Assembly (NCBI GenBank): GCA_021399445.1
Contig: JAJTUQ010000004.1
Location: forward strand, 4,216,001-4,280,000
Origin: Xylogone sp. PMI_703
Lineage: Eukaryota > Ascomycota > Leotiomycetes
Direction of reading: 5' to 3'
DNA: 64,000 nt
Shown: piece after piece, positions 1-12,123 of the stretch
Position numbering within the stretch: the stretch's first letter is position 1
Layout of the letters: each line of letters opens with the position of its first letter
Notes under the pieces: generated by a model
What the model saw: only the letters and a program-made list of their open reading frames with translations
Databases searched by the model: none
Told to the model about the DNA's origin: nothing
Program-made: the position numbers and the translations under genes

Positions 1-144
1 GTAGAAAACAGGGGAGCGAAATGGTGCTCCGTCATCTCCACCACCGCGCCCCTCTTATGTTTCCAAACAAGAGTTTCTCTTTTTTTGAAGTATGAATGGA
101 TGCAAATGAGTATGTATATGTGTATCTCTTTCAATATGCATTTC

Positions 145-2215
145 TCACACATGCGCAACAGCGGCTGCAACCGCCGCACCTAGCAATGAACTCTCTACTG
201 CAGGTTCCAGCTCTAAAGTACCCCTCTCCCCTCCAGCAGCCTCGACCAACTCGTCGAGATGCTTCTGGCAATTCGCTCTGAACTGTGGATAGTTTTCTAG
301 CACGGAGCCGTTGTATGCTACCAGCGTCTTTTTGCCGGTCGCGTGGCTGTGTGCAAAGGATATGATATCGTCGCCGAGAGCTGGAGGAGGTGTTGTCACG
401 TCGGGAAGAGAGGTGGTTGCCGTTACGACGATGGATTTGGTGGATTTATCAACATCACCATCGCTGTCTGACTCTGGTGTTAGGGTGCCAGGGGCGTGGA
501 TGTTGGCGTTAATGCTGGTATTGAGGTTGACGGTGTTGAGTTTGAGAGGAATAGGGGAGGCGGCGGTGGATTCGCCTTCGGAGCTGAGTTGCCAGAGGGC
601 GTATACTCCTGCCGCGATCATTGCAGAGGCACGGTAGGAGACGTGGGATGCAATGGTGCGGAGTGCTTTGATGTCTGATTTTGTGGGGGATGGGTTGCTT
701 GGATGAGCAGAGGTGAAGACTGAAATGGCGGTTTTGAGGGATGAAGAAGTATCACTGAAAACATCATGTTAATTTGGGTATCCATGGGGAGTTTGAGAAG
801 GTTGTGAGTAGGATCACATAAGGAATTTGTAGGCGTGCAGGAAATGGAGATTATGACAGGGTCAGGACTTACGCTTCGATGAGGGAAATCGTCTGGGTAT
901 CGAGCGAGTACGGCTCTTTTAACGACGGTGGAACGACACCTCCAAATAATCCAGCCGTCTGAATGCCTTCGATCAACACCAGCCTCGTAATCTCACCCAA
1001 ATAGCCACCACCAACAAGATGCTCTAACGGTTGGAAAGTTGGGTTGGGATGTCTCGATAATACATCCTGGTCGAATTTCGTAAGAGGTAGTATTCCATTT
1101 CCGAACATAGACAGTTCAGTATTGACGATAACGTGCGTCGCCGAGTCGAACCAGTTTTGAGGACGTTCACCAAATTTGGCAGAAGAGAAGAGATGAGTTG
1201 GGAGATGAACGGCGGCATTTACACCTGTTCCAAGGATGAGACCGAATCGGGTTGATGGATCATGGTATGCCTTTGAGAGAAGACATGCTGATGAGTCGTT
1301 GACTATTGCAAGAAGCTCTAGGTGAAGGCCCTTTTATAACAGTGTCAACACTACCCAGTTTCAGTGGTCTTCTTTAGAACAGATACACTTACCTTCTTCG
1401 AGCATGCGGCTTGAAGAATATCACCCAAGTCTTGACCAGATAGACCTTGGGCGGCCAGGAAACCCTTGCCCATGCCTTGGATGCGTCCACTTCTAAGAGA
1501 GGTTTGTCTAGAAGATGTTAGTCAGATGTTACTTTATTTTGTCAGGAGTCTTAGGATAAACTCCGGAATTCCAAAGAGACGGAATAAAATGGGAAACCAC
1601 ATACTCAATGGGGAACGACCATGCCAATCCCATCTGCAATGGTGATTCAGCTGTACCATAGCCAGCCAGCTGTCCAGAGAGCACCTCCTCAATTCTTTCT
1701 GCCATCCATTCGAAGAAAGCTATACCTTCAAGCTTTCTCACAGAGTTGCCGATTTTGAAAGATCCCTGACCTAATATCTTACTCTCCTGCTCGCCATCCT
1801 TCCCTCCAGACAACTGGATTAGAGCCAATCTAAACGTCGACCCGCCCACATCCAGAGCCAGAAAAGTTCCACTCTCATGACCCGTTGGGAGTTCCGAGTT
1901 GTAGGACGGCAGCATACACAACTGATTATCCTCCATACATTCCTCAACCTGCTTCTTCATTCCTTCTGACAACGCCGCCAACAGCAATGGGTCCGTTGGG
2001 CCACGGAAGATCCTCTCGACCTCCTCGAGAAACTCCTTAACGGATTTGCGAAGGTTACTCGCCCTTCGTCCATTTTTCTTAGACCTCAATATCACGGGCG
2101 AGATCCATATGTTCAGGATGGTCTGGAGCAGCGACTTTGTGCGCATCAGCGATCTGGAGAAGGCAGCATAGAGCGCCTTTCGTAGCTTGATCATGGCAGC
2201 AATGAGTGGCTGCAT
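145..2215 (-). CDS. Atypical hexokinase (HxkC/Hxk3-like), 4 exons, 597 aa
   Basis: Sugar kinase of the hexokinase fold, presumably phosphorylating a hexose or N-acetylglucosamine with ATP. Exons are 2215-1605, 1507-1393, 1330-873 and 754-145, and all join in frame. Visible motifs are a phosphate-binding loop LALDVGGSTFR (about residues 119-129), SFPIEQTSL across intron 1, GKGF (217-220), IVNDSS with the catalytic Asp at 254, LGTGVNAA, VNTE and a C-terminal GSVLENYP segment. It departs from canonical hexokinases: TKGF is GKGF, NDT is NDS, and a Ser/Thr/Pro-rich insert sits before the last helices. The first 50 residues are basic with a hydrophobic stretch (LLQTILNIWISPVIL), as expected of a membrane-associated form. 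It diverges from the adjacent glucosamine-6-phosphate deaminase gene, which suggests an amino-sugar role. The family is certain; substrate and catalytic activity are inference. The in-frame Met at residue 8 is an alternative start. Confidence 0.9.
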
Positions 2216-4203
2216 ATCATCTAAGGCTGATACATGTGTAGAAGTCTTATACTGCGCTTCTTAGGCGCGGCTGGGGGTGGGAGGTGGTTATCTCAGCGGG
2301 ATGGTGAATGGGCCATCAGCATGCAATTAAACCCTGGCTCAAGCGGTAACCATGTATCTGTGGGTTGCCTCTTCAAGATCAGATGGGTAAGGTGTTATTC
2401 AGGAACGTGCTCCAACGAGTGTAGTGCGGTTGTGGAGTGTTGCCAGGAGGGAGAAGACACGGAAGGGGCAATGGGCCTTGTAACCATGAGGTTGAGAGCG
2501 AGAGAAGTTGGAAGAGCGAGTGAGAGAAGAGAGAGTCGAGATGAGATGAGAGAGAGACGGGCCGAGCAAATTACTTTAGGAGGAAAAGGGAATGGCAGCA
2601 CGCAGCAGCAGAGAAGGAATACGAGGCAAGAGCACACCACGGACGCGCGCAAGACAACAAGAGCTGAGGATGGTTGGACTCATGGGAAAGAGGAATGGCG
2701 AAAAGGGACCCGCGAAGGAGACTTGATGCGTCCAGGTAAGGTTTCGGTGCAGCGGCAGCAGTAAAGGAAAGAGCCATTCCAGGCACCGCCAGCAACAGTG
2801 GACCAGGCGGGTTTACGAACCCGGGACCCCATTGTCTGGAGGGGCTCTGGACGGGGCTGGAGCCAGCGGAGCGTCGTCGCTGTAGCTGTAACCTTGGGCG
2901 GGCACAAACCAACTGCCACCACTACAGTAATACCACCACCACTACACAACAACTCTTCCAGCAACACAAAACACGGCTGCCAGCCAGTCAGCCATGATAC
3001 CCGGGAAATCTCTGCTCTTCCCCCCTTATTTTGCTTCTTATTCTCTTGGCAGGGCTCCCGTCCACGACACGATCGGGTAAAGAGTCGTCCATTGTAGCAT
3101 AGCAGGACCCGGTGTAGCACGTATGATTTCGAACGCGGTTTGTGCACTGGAGGAATTGAAATTTTGGCGGCATCAAACCTTGGGCGCAAGGCACAGGGCG
3201 GATCATCCGCACCCAAAGCGGCAGGCGGTCGCGGTTCTGCCGGGTCCCTCACTACCTGCGGGCTGGGTCGCCGCCCCACGCAACGTTACAGCAGCTGGAC
3301 GTCCATCGTTCTTTCCTTCTCTCAACCACAAGAATCTGACTGCTACCACAGCTCCCAGCAACAGCTTGTACCGCCGGTACCACCACTGCTATCTTCGACT
3401 CGCTCAACCACTCGTTGCTCTGCACCGGTACCAGCAGGAACCACACAGCTGGCTGCCCAGCCACTCACAGCCACGCGAATTCTCCGACCGGCTCCATGCC
3501 CCAGCGTCCTCCATGTGGCGGATCCCTTCCTTACTTCCCTTCCCAGCGGCTGCCGTTCCTTGACGCCTTTGGGGCCATCAAGTGTGGCGCCGACGGCCTA
3601 GCGTCGCTCTCGATGTCCTGATTGCCTGTGTATCGCTGCTCGTCTGGTTCTTTCTTGCTAGTCACCACACAGGAACTTCGGGTGTGCTGCTTTCTGGTTG
3701 CTGCCGCTGGCTGCCACTGAGAGGCAAATAGGAGGACACGTTAGGCTGGATTTCGTGGATTCGCTGACCGTGACGTGACATGGTGGCCGCTCGCTGCGAA
3801 CTGCCGTCCTGCGTGCTCCGGCGAACCTCTCCGTATGGCGAGCCCAGAAGGCCAGCCGTGGCCAAACATCGTGCTCCGGATGGTCTGGATATTCCCATTC
3901 TTGTTGCTGGAATCAGTTGGAACTTAGGTAAAACACTTCTAGCCGGCGTGATTCGTCCTGCGGCGGCGCAAGCTTGATTACTTCACTATGAGGGTCTGAT
4001 GTCAGTAGGTGGAACACAAATTTTTTACCCCTCAGGTGCGCACCTATATCCTCCGGCTGGTATCGAAGGCGTTTTTTCTTTCCTTCGATATATTATCTTT
4101 CCTAACTCTTTCTTTACTTTTGCTTTCCTTCTGCCCTTCCCCCAAGCATTTTCACCCAACCAGAAAAAGAAAGGATTCAATATCTTAGCTTGATAGAGAC
4201 AAA
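2216..4203. promoter_or_regulatory. Divergent intergenic region between hexokinase and deaminase genes
   Basis: Two kilobases separate two start codons pointing away from each other, so this should hold both promoters. It has a purine (GA) stretch near 2490-2570, a small inverted repeat (GGGTT/AACCC with loop TACG) near 2809-2823, CAG/CCG-type triplet-rich sequence, and pyrimidine-rich sequence at about 4080-4150 just before the deaminase start. Long open frames here (for example minus 2680-3279) are low-complexity and match nothing I recognise. Confidence 0.6.
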
Positions 4204-5476
4204 ATGAGGCTTATCATTCGAGACACCCCCTCGGCCGCCTCGGCTTACATCGCTCAGTACATTATTGGTGAGATAGTCGTTCGCGGGGTAGCGTTACGAG
4301 ACCACTTGCTAACCATCCCTCCTTTTGACATCAGATCGCATCAAGGCCTTTGAGCCAACACCAGAACACCCATTCGTTCTAGGTCTGCCTACTGGTTCTA
4401 GCCCTATCGGCATCTATAAGATACTAGTTGAGAAGTACAAGGCTGGAGAGATCTCTTTCGAAAATGTCGTCACATTCAATATGGTACGCATCTCTGAAGG
4501 AGATAATCCAAAATTATCATCAATATCCATAGTAAAGAAGATGGAGGCTGACTCCGTCGTAAACAGGATGAGTACATCGGCATCCCCCGAGAACACCCGG
4601 AAAGTTACCATACATTCATGTACAAGCACTTCTTCTCCCACGTAAACGTCCACCCATCCAATATCCATATCCTAAATGGCAATGCCCCAGATCTAGAGGC
4701 AGAGTGCGTACAGTACGAAGAAGCCATCAAAGCTGCCGGAGGAATTGACCTCTTCTTGGGAGGAATTGGACCAGATGGACACATTGCATTCAACGAGCCT
4801 GGTTCCAGCTTAGCCTCCAGAACCAGAGTTAAGACTCTGGCATATGACACTATCCTTGCCAACTCCCGATTCTTCGGTAACGACCTATCAAAGGTGCCAA
4901 AGATGGCTTTGACCGTTGGTGTTCAAACTGTTTTGGAAGCCCGTGAAGTGGTCATTATCATCACCGGCGCCCACAAGGCATTGGCTCTTCAGAAGTGTAT
5001 CGAGGGTGGAGTAAACCACATGTGGACACTCTCCAGTCTCCAATTACATCCTCACCCTATGATCGTAGTTGATGAGGATGCCACTCTCGAGCTCCAGGTC
5101 AAGACAGTCAAGGTAAATTCTAGTTCCTGGTCTGTGCAAGCGATCATGACTAACTTTTATCTAGTACTTCAAATCTATTGAACAAGTTGCTGCAAGCCAA
5201 GGTTTTGAACAAATCCTTCCATCCGCCGTTCGAACGGGAAGCCGCACTAAGCCACTAGATATTAAGTCTGAGGAGAAAGAGGAACCCACCATTCACGCCC
5301 CGAAACCATTGACTTCCACATTATTAGCTGCTCCCGCAACCGAGTATCCAGTGCGCTCACACACACCAGAGTTGGTCCCAGACAACATGGCTTCCAGGAT
5401 AAACGACTTCACACAGCAAGCTGAAGACATGCCGATCGACAGGATGGGTTCGAGAATCGAGAGAGTTGGTGCTTAA
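4204..5476 (+). CDS. nagB: Glucosamine-6-phosphate deaminase/isomerase, 4 exons, 356 aa
   Basis: Converts glucosamine-6-phosphate to fructose-6-phosphate plus ammonia, the last step of GlcNAc/chitin-derived sugar catabolism, in the cytosol. Exons are 4204-4267, 4335-4483, 4567-5112 and 5165-5476. All catalytic residues are visible and fall at the E. coli NagB numbers: Asp72 (FNM|DEYIG, first codon after intron 2), Asp141 and His143 ([14 protein letters not shown]) and Glu148. [12 protein letters not shown] near the N-terminus is the phosphate-binding loop. About 90 residues at the C-terminus extend beyond the bacterial enzyme, are rich in Pro/Ser/Thr/Glu, and are typical of fungal forms rather than a fused domain. 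The gene is head to head with the hexokinase-like gene. No deacetylase or GlcNAc transporter lies downstream in the window. Confidence 0.95.
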
Positions 5477-7334
5477 GGTTGTGTCCGCGGTGGGGGGATT
5501 ACTAGACTGACTTTGCGAAATTGATGATAAAGAATGACTCACACGGGATAGTTTGGCCCTTGCGTTTTTATTTTGGACTTTGGGCAGGAAAGGAAAGATA
5601 AACTGATACATATCTTCATATTGCCCTCGTTTGTGTTCTTTTAGGGGTAGTTATATATTTTCGACTGTATATTTGTATATGGGGCTTTTTTAGACTGCCA
5701 GATAAAGGGCAAAGAATCGATACCAAAATATTCGTTCGTTTTAAATGTGGGGTTGGGTTGGGTTATGTGGTGATTTTGATGTGTTTTGGGGGTTTGTGTT
5801 GTGGATGGCAGGGGTATTTAATTTGAGGGGATCTGTGTATATAGAAAAGGGGTATCTCTTATCCCTGTATAACTAGACTACAATACGCTAGAACTTGAAA
5901 CATATTTCAAAAATTAAAAGCATAGATATGTTTGTACAGCTTTCTCTAGTAACTATATTCTCCTATTGATTAATTGGCCCATTAAGTACGTAGAATTCCC
6001 AGGTTCCGTCTTGCACGCTTGTTTCCTTGAGAAAGAGAACTTGATAGAGAGTTGATCACTCATATCAAGAGCACTAAAAAACGAGAGAGGATATCTATTT
6101 CTGTAAGGCTGCAAGGCTATAGTTATTCAGATTCATATTAGCAATACAAAAATCTGTGTTCTGATGTATCTTCTTTCACCAATGGGTCTTCCCATTGGGT
6201 CTGTCAATTCAGAAAGTGGGCGGGGAAGTGAAGTGAGTTTGCCCCGAGACACAAGGATCGTAAATCTGTACCTTCAATATCTGAGAATAGCAGTTCCGCA
6301 CGTATATGCAGGGCTGTCACTTTTCGAAAGTATCAATATCCTCTGGCTCTTCGTGCACGGGGCTCGTATCTTTTCTTTCTTATTGACATGGCCAATAGCC
6401 TTGAGCGCTATTCGATTGCTTGCGAATTACCGAAGTAATATATGACAGAAGTTCCGTATAGCACAATAGATATAAGGCTATCACAAATGGATCGGCTTGA
6501 GCACACAGCCTTATTCTTGATCCATGGTACGTCCTAAGACTAGGTCAGAATTAAGAAGCAGCTGCATATTGTCTTAGTTGCCTATTGTCAACTGTCAACA
6601 GATTCAAGAAGGCTGACGGCCGTGGGGGGGAAATCGCCCAGTAATGATGCGGTTCGGGCCGGGAAAGCGTCAGGGGCCAGCTGCAGTCAACCGCAACTTT
6701 AATTTTCTCGGAAGCCATCTACATATGTTCATCGACTGCATTTTTATTGATCGCCTGATAGAATAAATGATCAAATAAGTGCTCAGCCAGCCACGCGGAT
6801 CCTATGTATTAGCCAACTTTCGTAAATTTAGATACTGGCAATCTCTGTCCTGCTATGGGAGCATCCGCGGTGAGGCATTCCCACTATACGTAGCGGGCAA
6901 GGTTGGAGAATTCTATGGACATCCCGAATCAGCATCTTCCATCCTAGTTTCTTGCTGTGTCCCCGCAAACTAAAGACTTTACATTGTGTGAGGTTGGCAT
7001 GTGAATATAGGCCTTGGATGATGAACTTGTGTATTCGTATCAGCGGCGGGGTATGTATGTACCCCCGGACATCAATATTGTAATAAAGCCGAATAAGAAA
7101 GCATGCTGCCTCTCAAAATCCCAAGGCGCATTGTACATAATCCATCCCGGCATTATGAAGTGACCGGCTGATCCGGACCACTATGGAAGTCAATTGTCTC
7201 AGCCACGTCGGAATGAAGCAGGATTAGGTAATGATATCGGGAATACATAAGGATTCACTTAATGCCCTCAAAAGACCAACTCGTCCTCAGGTTTTCCTGA
7301 CTAAGCCTTCAATAACAGTAGCCTTCAAAGCACC
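5477..7334. other. Intergenic, AT-rich, no gene seen
   Basis: The first few hundred bases are the 3' region of the deaminase gene. A short GGGTT triplet repeat lies near 5747-5763. The rest is AT-rich with no open frame that resembles a protein, no RNA gene and no terminal repeats. Confidence 0.6.
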
Positions 7335-10300
7335 ATGGAGGGAGATTCTGCAATTCATGAAGCCAACCCTCCTGAACAAATTCCCGTGGGTGAGGCAGAT
7401 ACGGCGCAAAGCGATGAGGGGGTTTCGAGCAGCTACGCCTGCTCAGATGATACCCCTGAAGAAATCATCTTGTACGCAGCTTCTTGCGGGGATGAGGAGC
7501 TTGTGAAGCAGTTGATATCGGAGGATCTAAATCTAGCCACACGAGACTCTCATGGGAGGACACCACTAATGCTCAGTGCTCGTGGGGGGCACGAGGGCGT
7601 CGTTAAAATCTTACTCGAACATTCAGCTAATATTGATGTGGATGCTCAGGATGACTTTGGCTACACAACCCTTCTACGAGCAATTGGCGCAGGTCACCTA
7701 TCCATAGTGAAGCTTTTGTTGGAAAAGAATGCTGGAATTGAGATAGCCGATTCTGCAGGATGTACTCCACTTCAAGATGCATCTTATTATGGCCATTGGA
7801 TATTGTAGAAATTCTTCTGGCGCATCGCCCACCAGCAAATATTAAGGCGAGAGATTTCCATCAACGGAATTCACTACACAAAGCAGCTATGCAAGGCCAC
7901 AAACGCATTGTGGAAAAGCTTATTGAACATAAAGCTCAGGTAGACGAAGCAGACGAGGAAGGATATACAGCACTGCACCTGGCCAGTAACCAAGGCTATG
8001 AGAAGATTGTGGATGATCTACTCAAATCAGGGGCTGGTTTGAATGCCAAAACTCTGGTAAAGAAAACTGATACTAGAAAGACCGGTGGGCACACGCCACT
8101 TGATTTAGCTGTGGAGAAAGGCAACGAAAGTATTGTTAAGATGCTCCTGAACGGTATACGTGTGTCAAAAGACGAAGCTATAAATGCAGCTTTAGAAAAA
8201 GCGGTGTCGGGAAAGCATCTAGAGACAGTTGGTGTATTGTTGGAGTCTCTAGAGGAGCCTTACTTCAGGGATGACGAGGAAGCCGAAAAAATTATGATTC
8301 TTGCTGCACAAGAGAAGGAGACGCACAACATTATATCCCTGGTAACGAAGAAATTCAAGAAGAGAAGAAGCTCTCAAATGTATGCTCAGGAGAGTTCCAT
8401 GCCTAATCCAAAAGACTATACGCATTTAGATTGGGCAGCACATTACGGAAAGGATGCCGTGGTCTGGTGCCTCCTTAGATGTATGCATGGAGAAAACAGT
8501 GAGAAAATCAGGGAAAACGCCATATTGGTTGCTAAATCGGAGTTGAGGTACCTACAGCGAACTGCATATCCGGATGATGTGACAGCTGCAATGGACGAGA
8601 AAGCCGCCAAAGAGCAATCAGAACTCGATAAGGAGATTGAGGCATATACCTTTATTTGCGACATGTTACAGAATCCCGCTGCGTTTTACAACGACCGGAG
8701 ATTCTCTCCATCTGATGTAACCAAGCGTTATGAAGTCCCAAAGCTATGGGGGATTAAGTCCGAAGACATCGATAGCTTTCACGCGGTAATCACTGACTTT
8801 CATCATCAAAGGGAACTTCTGACCTTTTTCTGCAAATACGACCAATTCGAGATGTTATTTACAGAGACGATGCAAATCATGGACCGGAAAATATTATGAA
8901 TTGACATAAAATAAGAATAAGTAAGATTGTTACTAAGGTTTCTGGTGTGAAGTTATACGGAGAGGGCGAAATGAAATTGAGGTGGATCCATCTCCCAGCA
9001 AACAATGTATGTGATTTATTCACAAATCACCCCTGACCTTGACATCACTAATGCAAATCAGATGGAATGGATGGAGGTAAGGATAAGAGTATTCTGAACT
9101 CTACATCTTGGATATAAACTTGTGTCTCTTAGGACTTGGTCAAGAGATTATTTAAAGACAAACAATCCAAATCTGGGCAAGAAGAATTACAAACACAATT
9201 TGCACATCTTGAAACTTTCTTACGACAAAGTGGGCATGAGATTCGATCCGCGGGATCACAGAAACCGTTCATGGAACCAATTGGGGTAGTAAGTGTCATT
9301 GTCTTCATTTTTTAAATTTAAAGTGCTAATAATTGCTGCTAAAACCTCTTAAGAAATTCAATGAAAACAACAATAGCAAAGGAAGTGATAAAACAACCTG
9401 CCTTGCCCTTTACGTAAGTACAAGAGGTTAAGATGAAACAACATCTGATCTTTTTAAGATGCCTTATCTTACCTTCGGAACTCTGACTTACGATGAAATG
9501 GGAGGGTCGACGACGGAAGACTCAGATGAACCAGCACCTACAGATTTTAAATGGGCATTCACAGATATTAAATATCGTATCCTAATAGATAAGTATCAAA
9601 AGAAAGGGGCAATATTTCATGAACCACGAACAGTAGATGAAGCATATTATTATGCATTGTCTAACAATGAGACTACAGCAAGAGACATCGCTAGTCGAAA
9701 CGGAGATCAAGTCGTGACAAAGAGAATTCGTGAGACGCCTGGTAAGAACTCAGAAAAGCCGTGGACAATCATCAGAGTTAATCAGTTATCGCTTTGGGCA
9801 TCGATAACGGTATGACTCATCTCACTCACCGTGCTCTGCTAGTGTCTTGATAATTGATTTTATAGAAACTCTTATAACTAGCTCTATGCAAAGTTTAGAG
9901 CTCAGCGCTGTAGATCCAGTTCTAGATCACATATGGCACCAACTAAGGGAAGGCAGTAAAAAAGGGCAACTTTTACCATCTTCAGCGGTCGAGATGAGCA
10001 AGTTCATCGTAAAGACTTGTATTGGGCTCTTTGACCATGAAACGTGTGACGTTGGAACAGCCGAAGAATCTGTTCACCAGGTCTTTCAAAATTCAATCAA
10101 TAGCAAGGTCAGTTCCACTCTACTCGTCGCCTTACCATAGTTTTTTTGATGTTTACATGTCTAAAGGCAATTGCTGAAGCCGAATTGTTTAACAAATTCA
10201 TCACAAAGCTCGATAGAAGACCACATGTCCGTCCTAAGAAGGACAAAAAAGAAGCAGCAAAAAACGCAAATCAAGTTCAAGATAGGTCAAGTTTGTTGGT

Positions 10301-11244
10301 CGCTGCAAAGCTGGCGAAAGAGATCAAAGATATCAGAGATGAGTTGAACATTCTCAAGAATGTACTTACCAGCCAGAAGAACGTATGTGAGATTCTGGAT
10401 GATGAAGCGTCCCCCGAGAAGAGTGTTTGGTTGAGCGCACCTCTTGGCTTAATTGCAGAGCATGGCCTCGACGATATTGAGCAGACGAATGCTGCTGCCG
10501 AGAGGATTCAGCTTGCGGTGAGAAGATCCACTATTTATCTCTTCTCACTTGAGTTAACTCGTGATCCTTTAGGTTGACTCAATCTTAAGCCTGGAGCAGA
10601 ACGAAATGTCACTGAAACAAGGAAAAACCTTGATGGTCTTCACCGTTGTCACTATCGTCTTTGTGAGTTTCAATTCCACAGCCCAGAATTCGAACTGCCA
10701 AGCTAGGTTCTGAGTTAATCTTTGTCAATAGCTACCAATGTCATTTCTCACGTCACTTTTCGCCTTGAATGTGACCATTTTCCCTCGTGAGCCTAGTCTC
10801 GATGGAAATGTGCTATACAAACCCGTATGGATCTTTTCAATTATTTGTAAGCTACTAATATGTAATTAACTTGAGGAAAGTATCCAGACTAACTAGTGAT
10901 TCTGCGCATGCTTAGTTGGAACTACGGCAGCAATATCCATCCCACTGTGCATCTTAGCCTCCCATGTCGATGCTGTATCTAAACTTTTCAGTTTTAAGAA
11001 CCAGGGGAAGCCATTAGCGAGGAATGACCTTGACTTGAATGGCTCGGACTCTAAGGGTGCTAGAGGGCAAAATAACCCCAAAGCTTCGAACTCTACTGCA
11101 ACTTTCAGAGATGGTAGTGGCGGCATGAATGGCCGATCTACACAAACAGGAAATCCAATATTTCCTCTCTCACAGTACTTCTCCAGGAGAAAGAGATCAA
11201 ATTCAGATGTAGAACGTGCAGAATCTAAAAGGGGTGGAATCTAA
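7335..11244 (+). pseudogene. Broken ankyrin-repeat / CorA-like membrane protein gene
   Basis: The order is that of fungal ankyrin-CorA fusion proteins: an acidic N-terminus, at least six ankyrin repeats (for example GRTPLMLSARGGHEGVVKIL), a linker with RWIHLPANN and LYMPYLTF motifs, a charged helical region, and a CorA-like membrane end (MVFTVVTIVFLPMSFLTSLF, then a second hydrophobic helix) and a Ser/basic tail. Exons by splice signals and family motifs are 7335-9006, 9062-9076, 9133-9288, 9354-9413, 9459-9809, 9866-10107, 10167-10517, 10573-10662, 10732-10846 and 10916-11244. The frame is lost three times, each by one missing base: about 7794-7797 (GGCCATTGG), about 8825-8830 (five T) and about 9795-9799 (TTTGGGC). 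An in-frame TGA lies at 8902-8904. The sequence stays family-like in the new frame after each break, so the lesions are recent or are sequencing errors. Family function is unproven; metal transport is doubtful. Confidence 0.8.
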
Positions 11245-12123
11245 TCAGTGAGAACCAAATAGCGTAGTCAGGGACTGAGCGGATTAGGAACCTTCTTTTG
11301 GATCTTTAACGAGGCCGATGATAGAAGAAATTGGAGGAATTGGTACAGATTATCAGTCAGAATCCGCGTTTTTCACTCTTTAAATTTTTGTTTGGAGTTA
11401 GCTTCTCAATATACCAGAAATACCTAATCAGCTAGGTGGCAAAAGAGCTCGGGTCATACGGCAATGTGTCGCTATGCTGTAGCAAGCGTAAAACCATGCC
11501 TCTATTCTTACCACAAGCCTCAGCCTCGTGTGGCTTGGAGCTCCAAGCTCCATCCAACGACGTCAGTGACGTGTCTAACCTGAAAAGACATAGTGGCGTA
11601 GTGGGGTGAAACCCCGCATCCGGACGGAAGCATGTCAGCATCTTGAAGTCTTCTAGACTTTTTCCAATTTGAGGTTTGTGCTATACGAGGATTACTTTAA
11701 ACTCCGGCAGGGGGTGGGGGGTCAGGAATTGGTATTACTACCTCAGTAAATTTTGTTGTCATTGACAATTTGCCAAATAGACTTGACACATTCCGAGCAC
11801 TCCGGATTCCGAAAGATAATATGAGAAACAAACTTGTGAATTGGGAATGTCAAAAGGACTAAACCCATGTATCATGACAATTTTAATAATCTTGCAATGT
11901 GCCGTACTCCTTTTATCATGCAGCGGTCACTAATTAGCCATACCGGTATAGTAGACCATATTCCCCATACCAATGCTTTACAACTCCATCCCTTACCCCC
12001 CAAGTTATACATACATACATCAAATGGTGTAAGCCGTTATACTACATAATTCGGGGAAACTGCCGCTTGGGTGCTCATCCACAAATTGATTAGATGTGAC
12101 CTCAATTGCTCTACTTTAAGAGC
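11245..12123. other. Convergent intergenic region, nothing recognised
   Basis: This lies between the 3' ends of the ankyrin-CorA gene and the C2H2/Zn2Cys6 regulator. It is AT-rich with a short G-run (11708-11720). I see no gene or RNA. Confidence 0.6.

Noticed and set aside
2680..3601. Long open frames on both strands between the hexokinase and deaminase genes
   Set aside because: Low-complexity Pro/Ser/Arg composition, mutually overlapping, no splice-supported extension and no family likeness; the region is better read as a promoter.
8780..8940. An intron that would remove the TGA at 8902-8904
   Set aside because: The only workable GT-AG pair (about 8786 to 8937) would delete the RPIRDVIYRDD segment that matches the family; the very short one (GTAAGA to CTAAG) is 17 bases.
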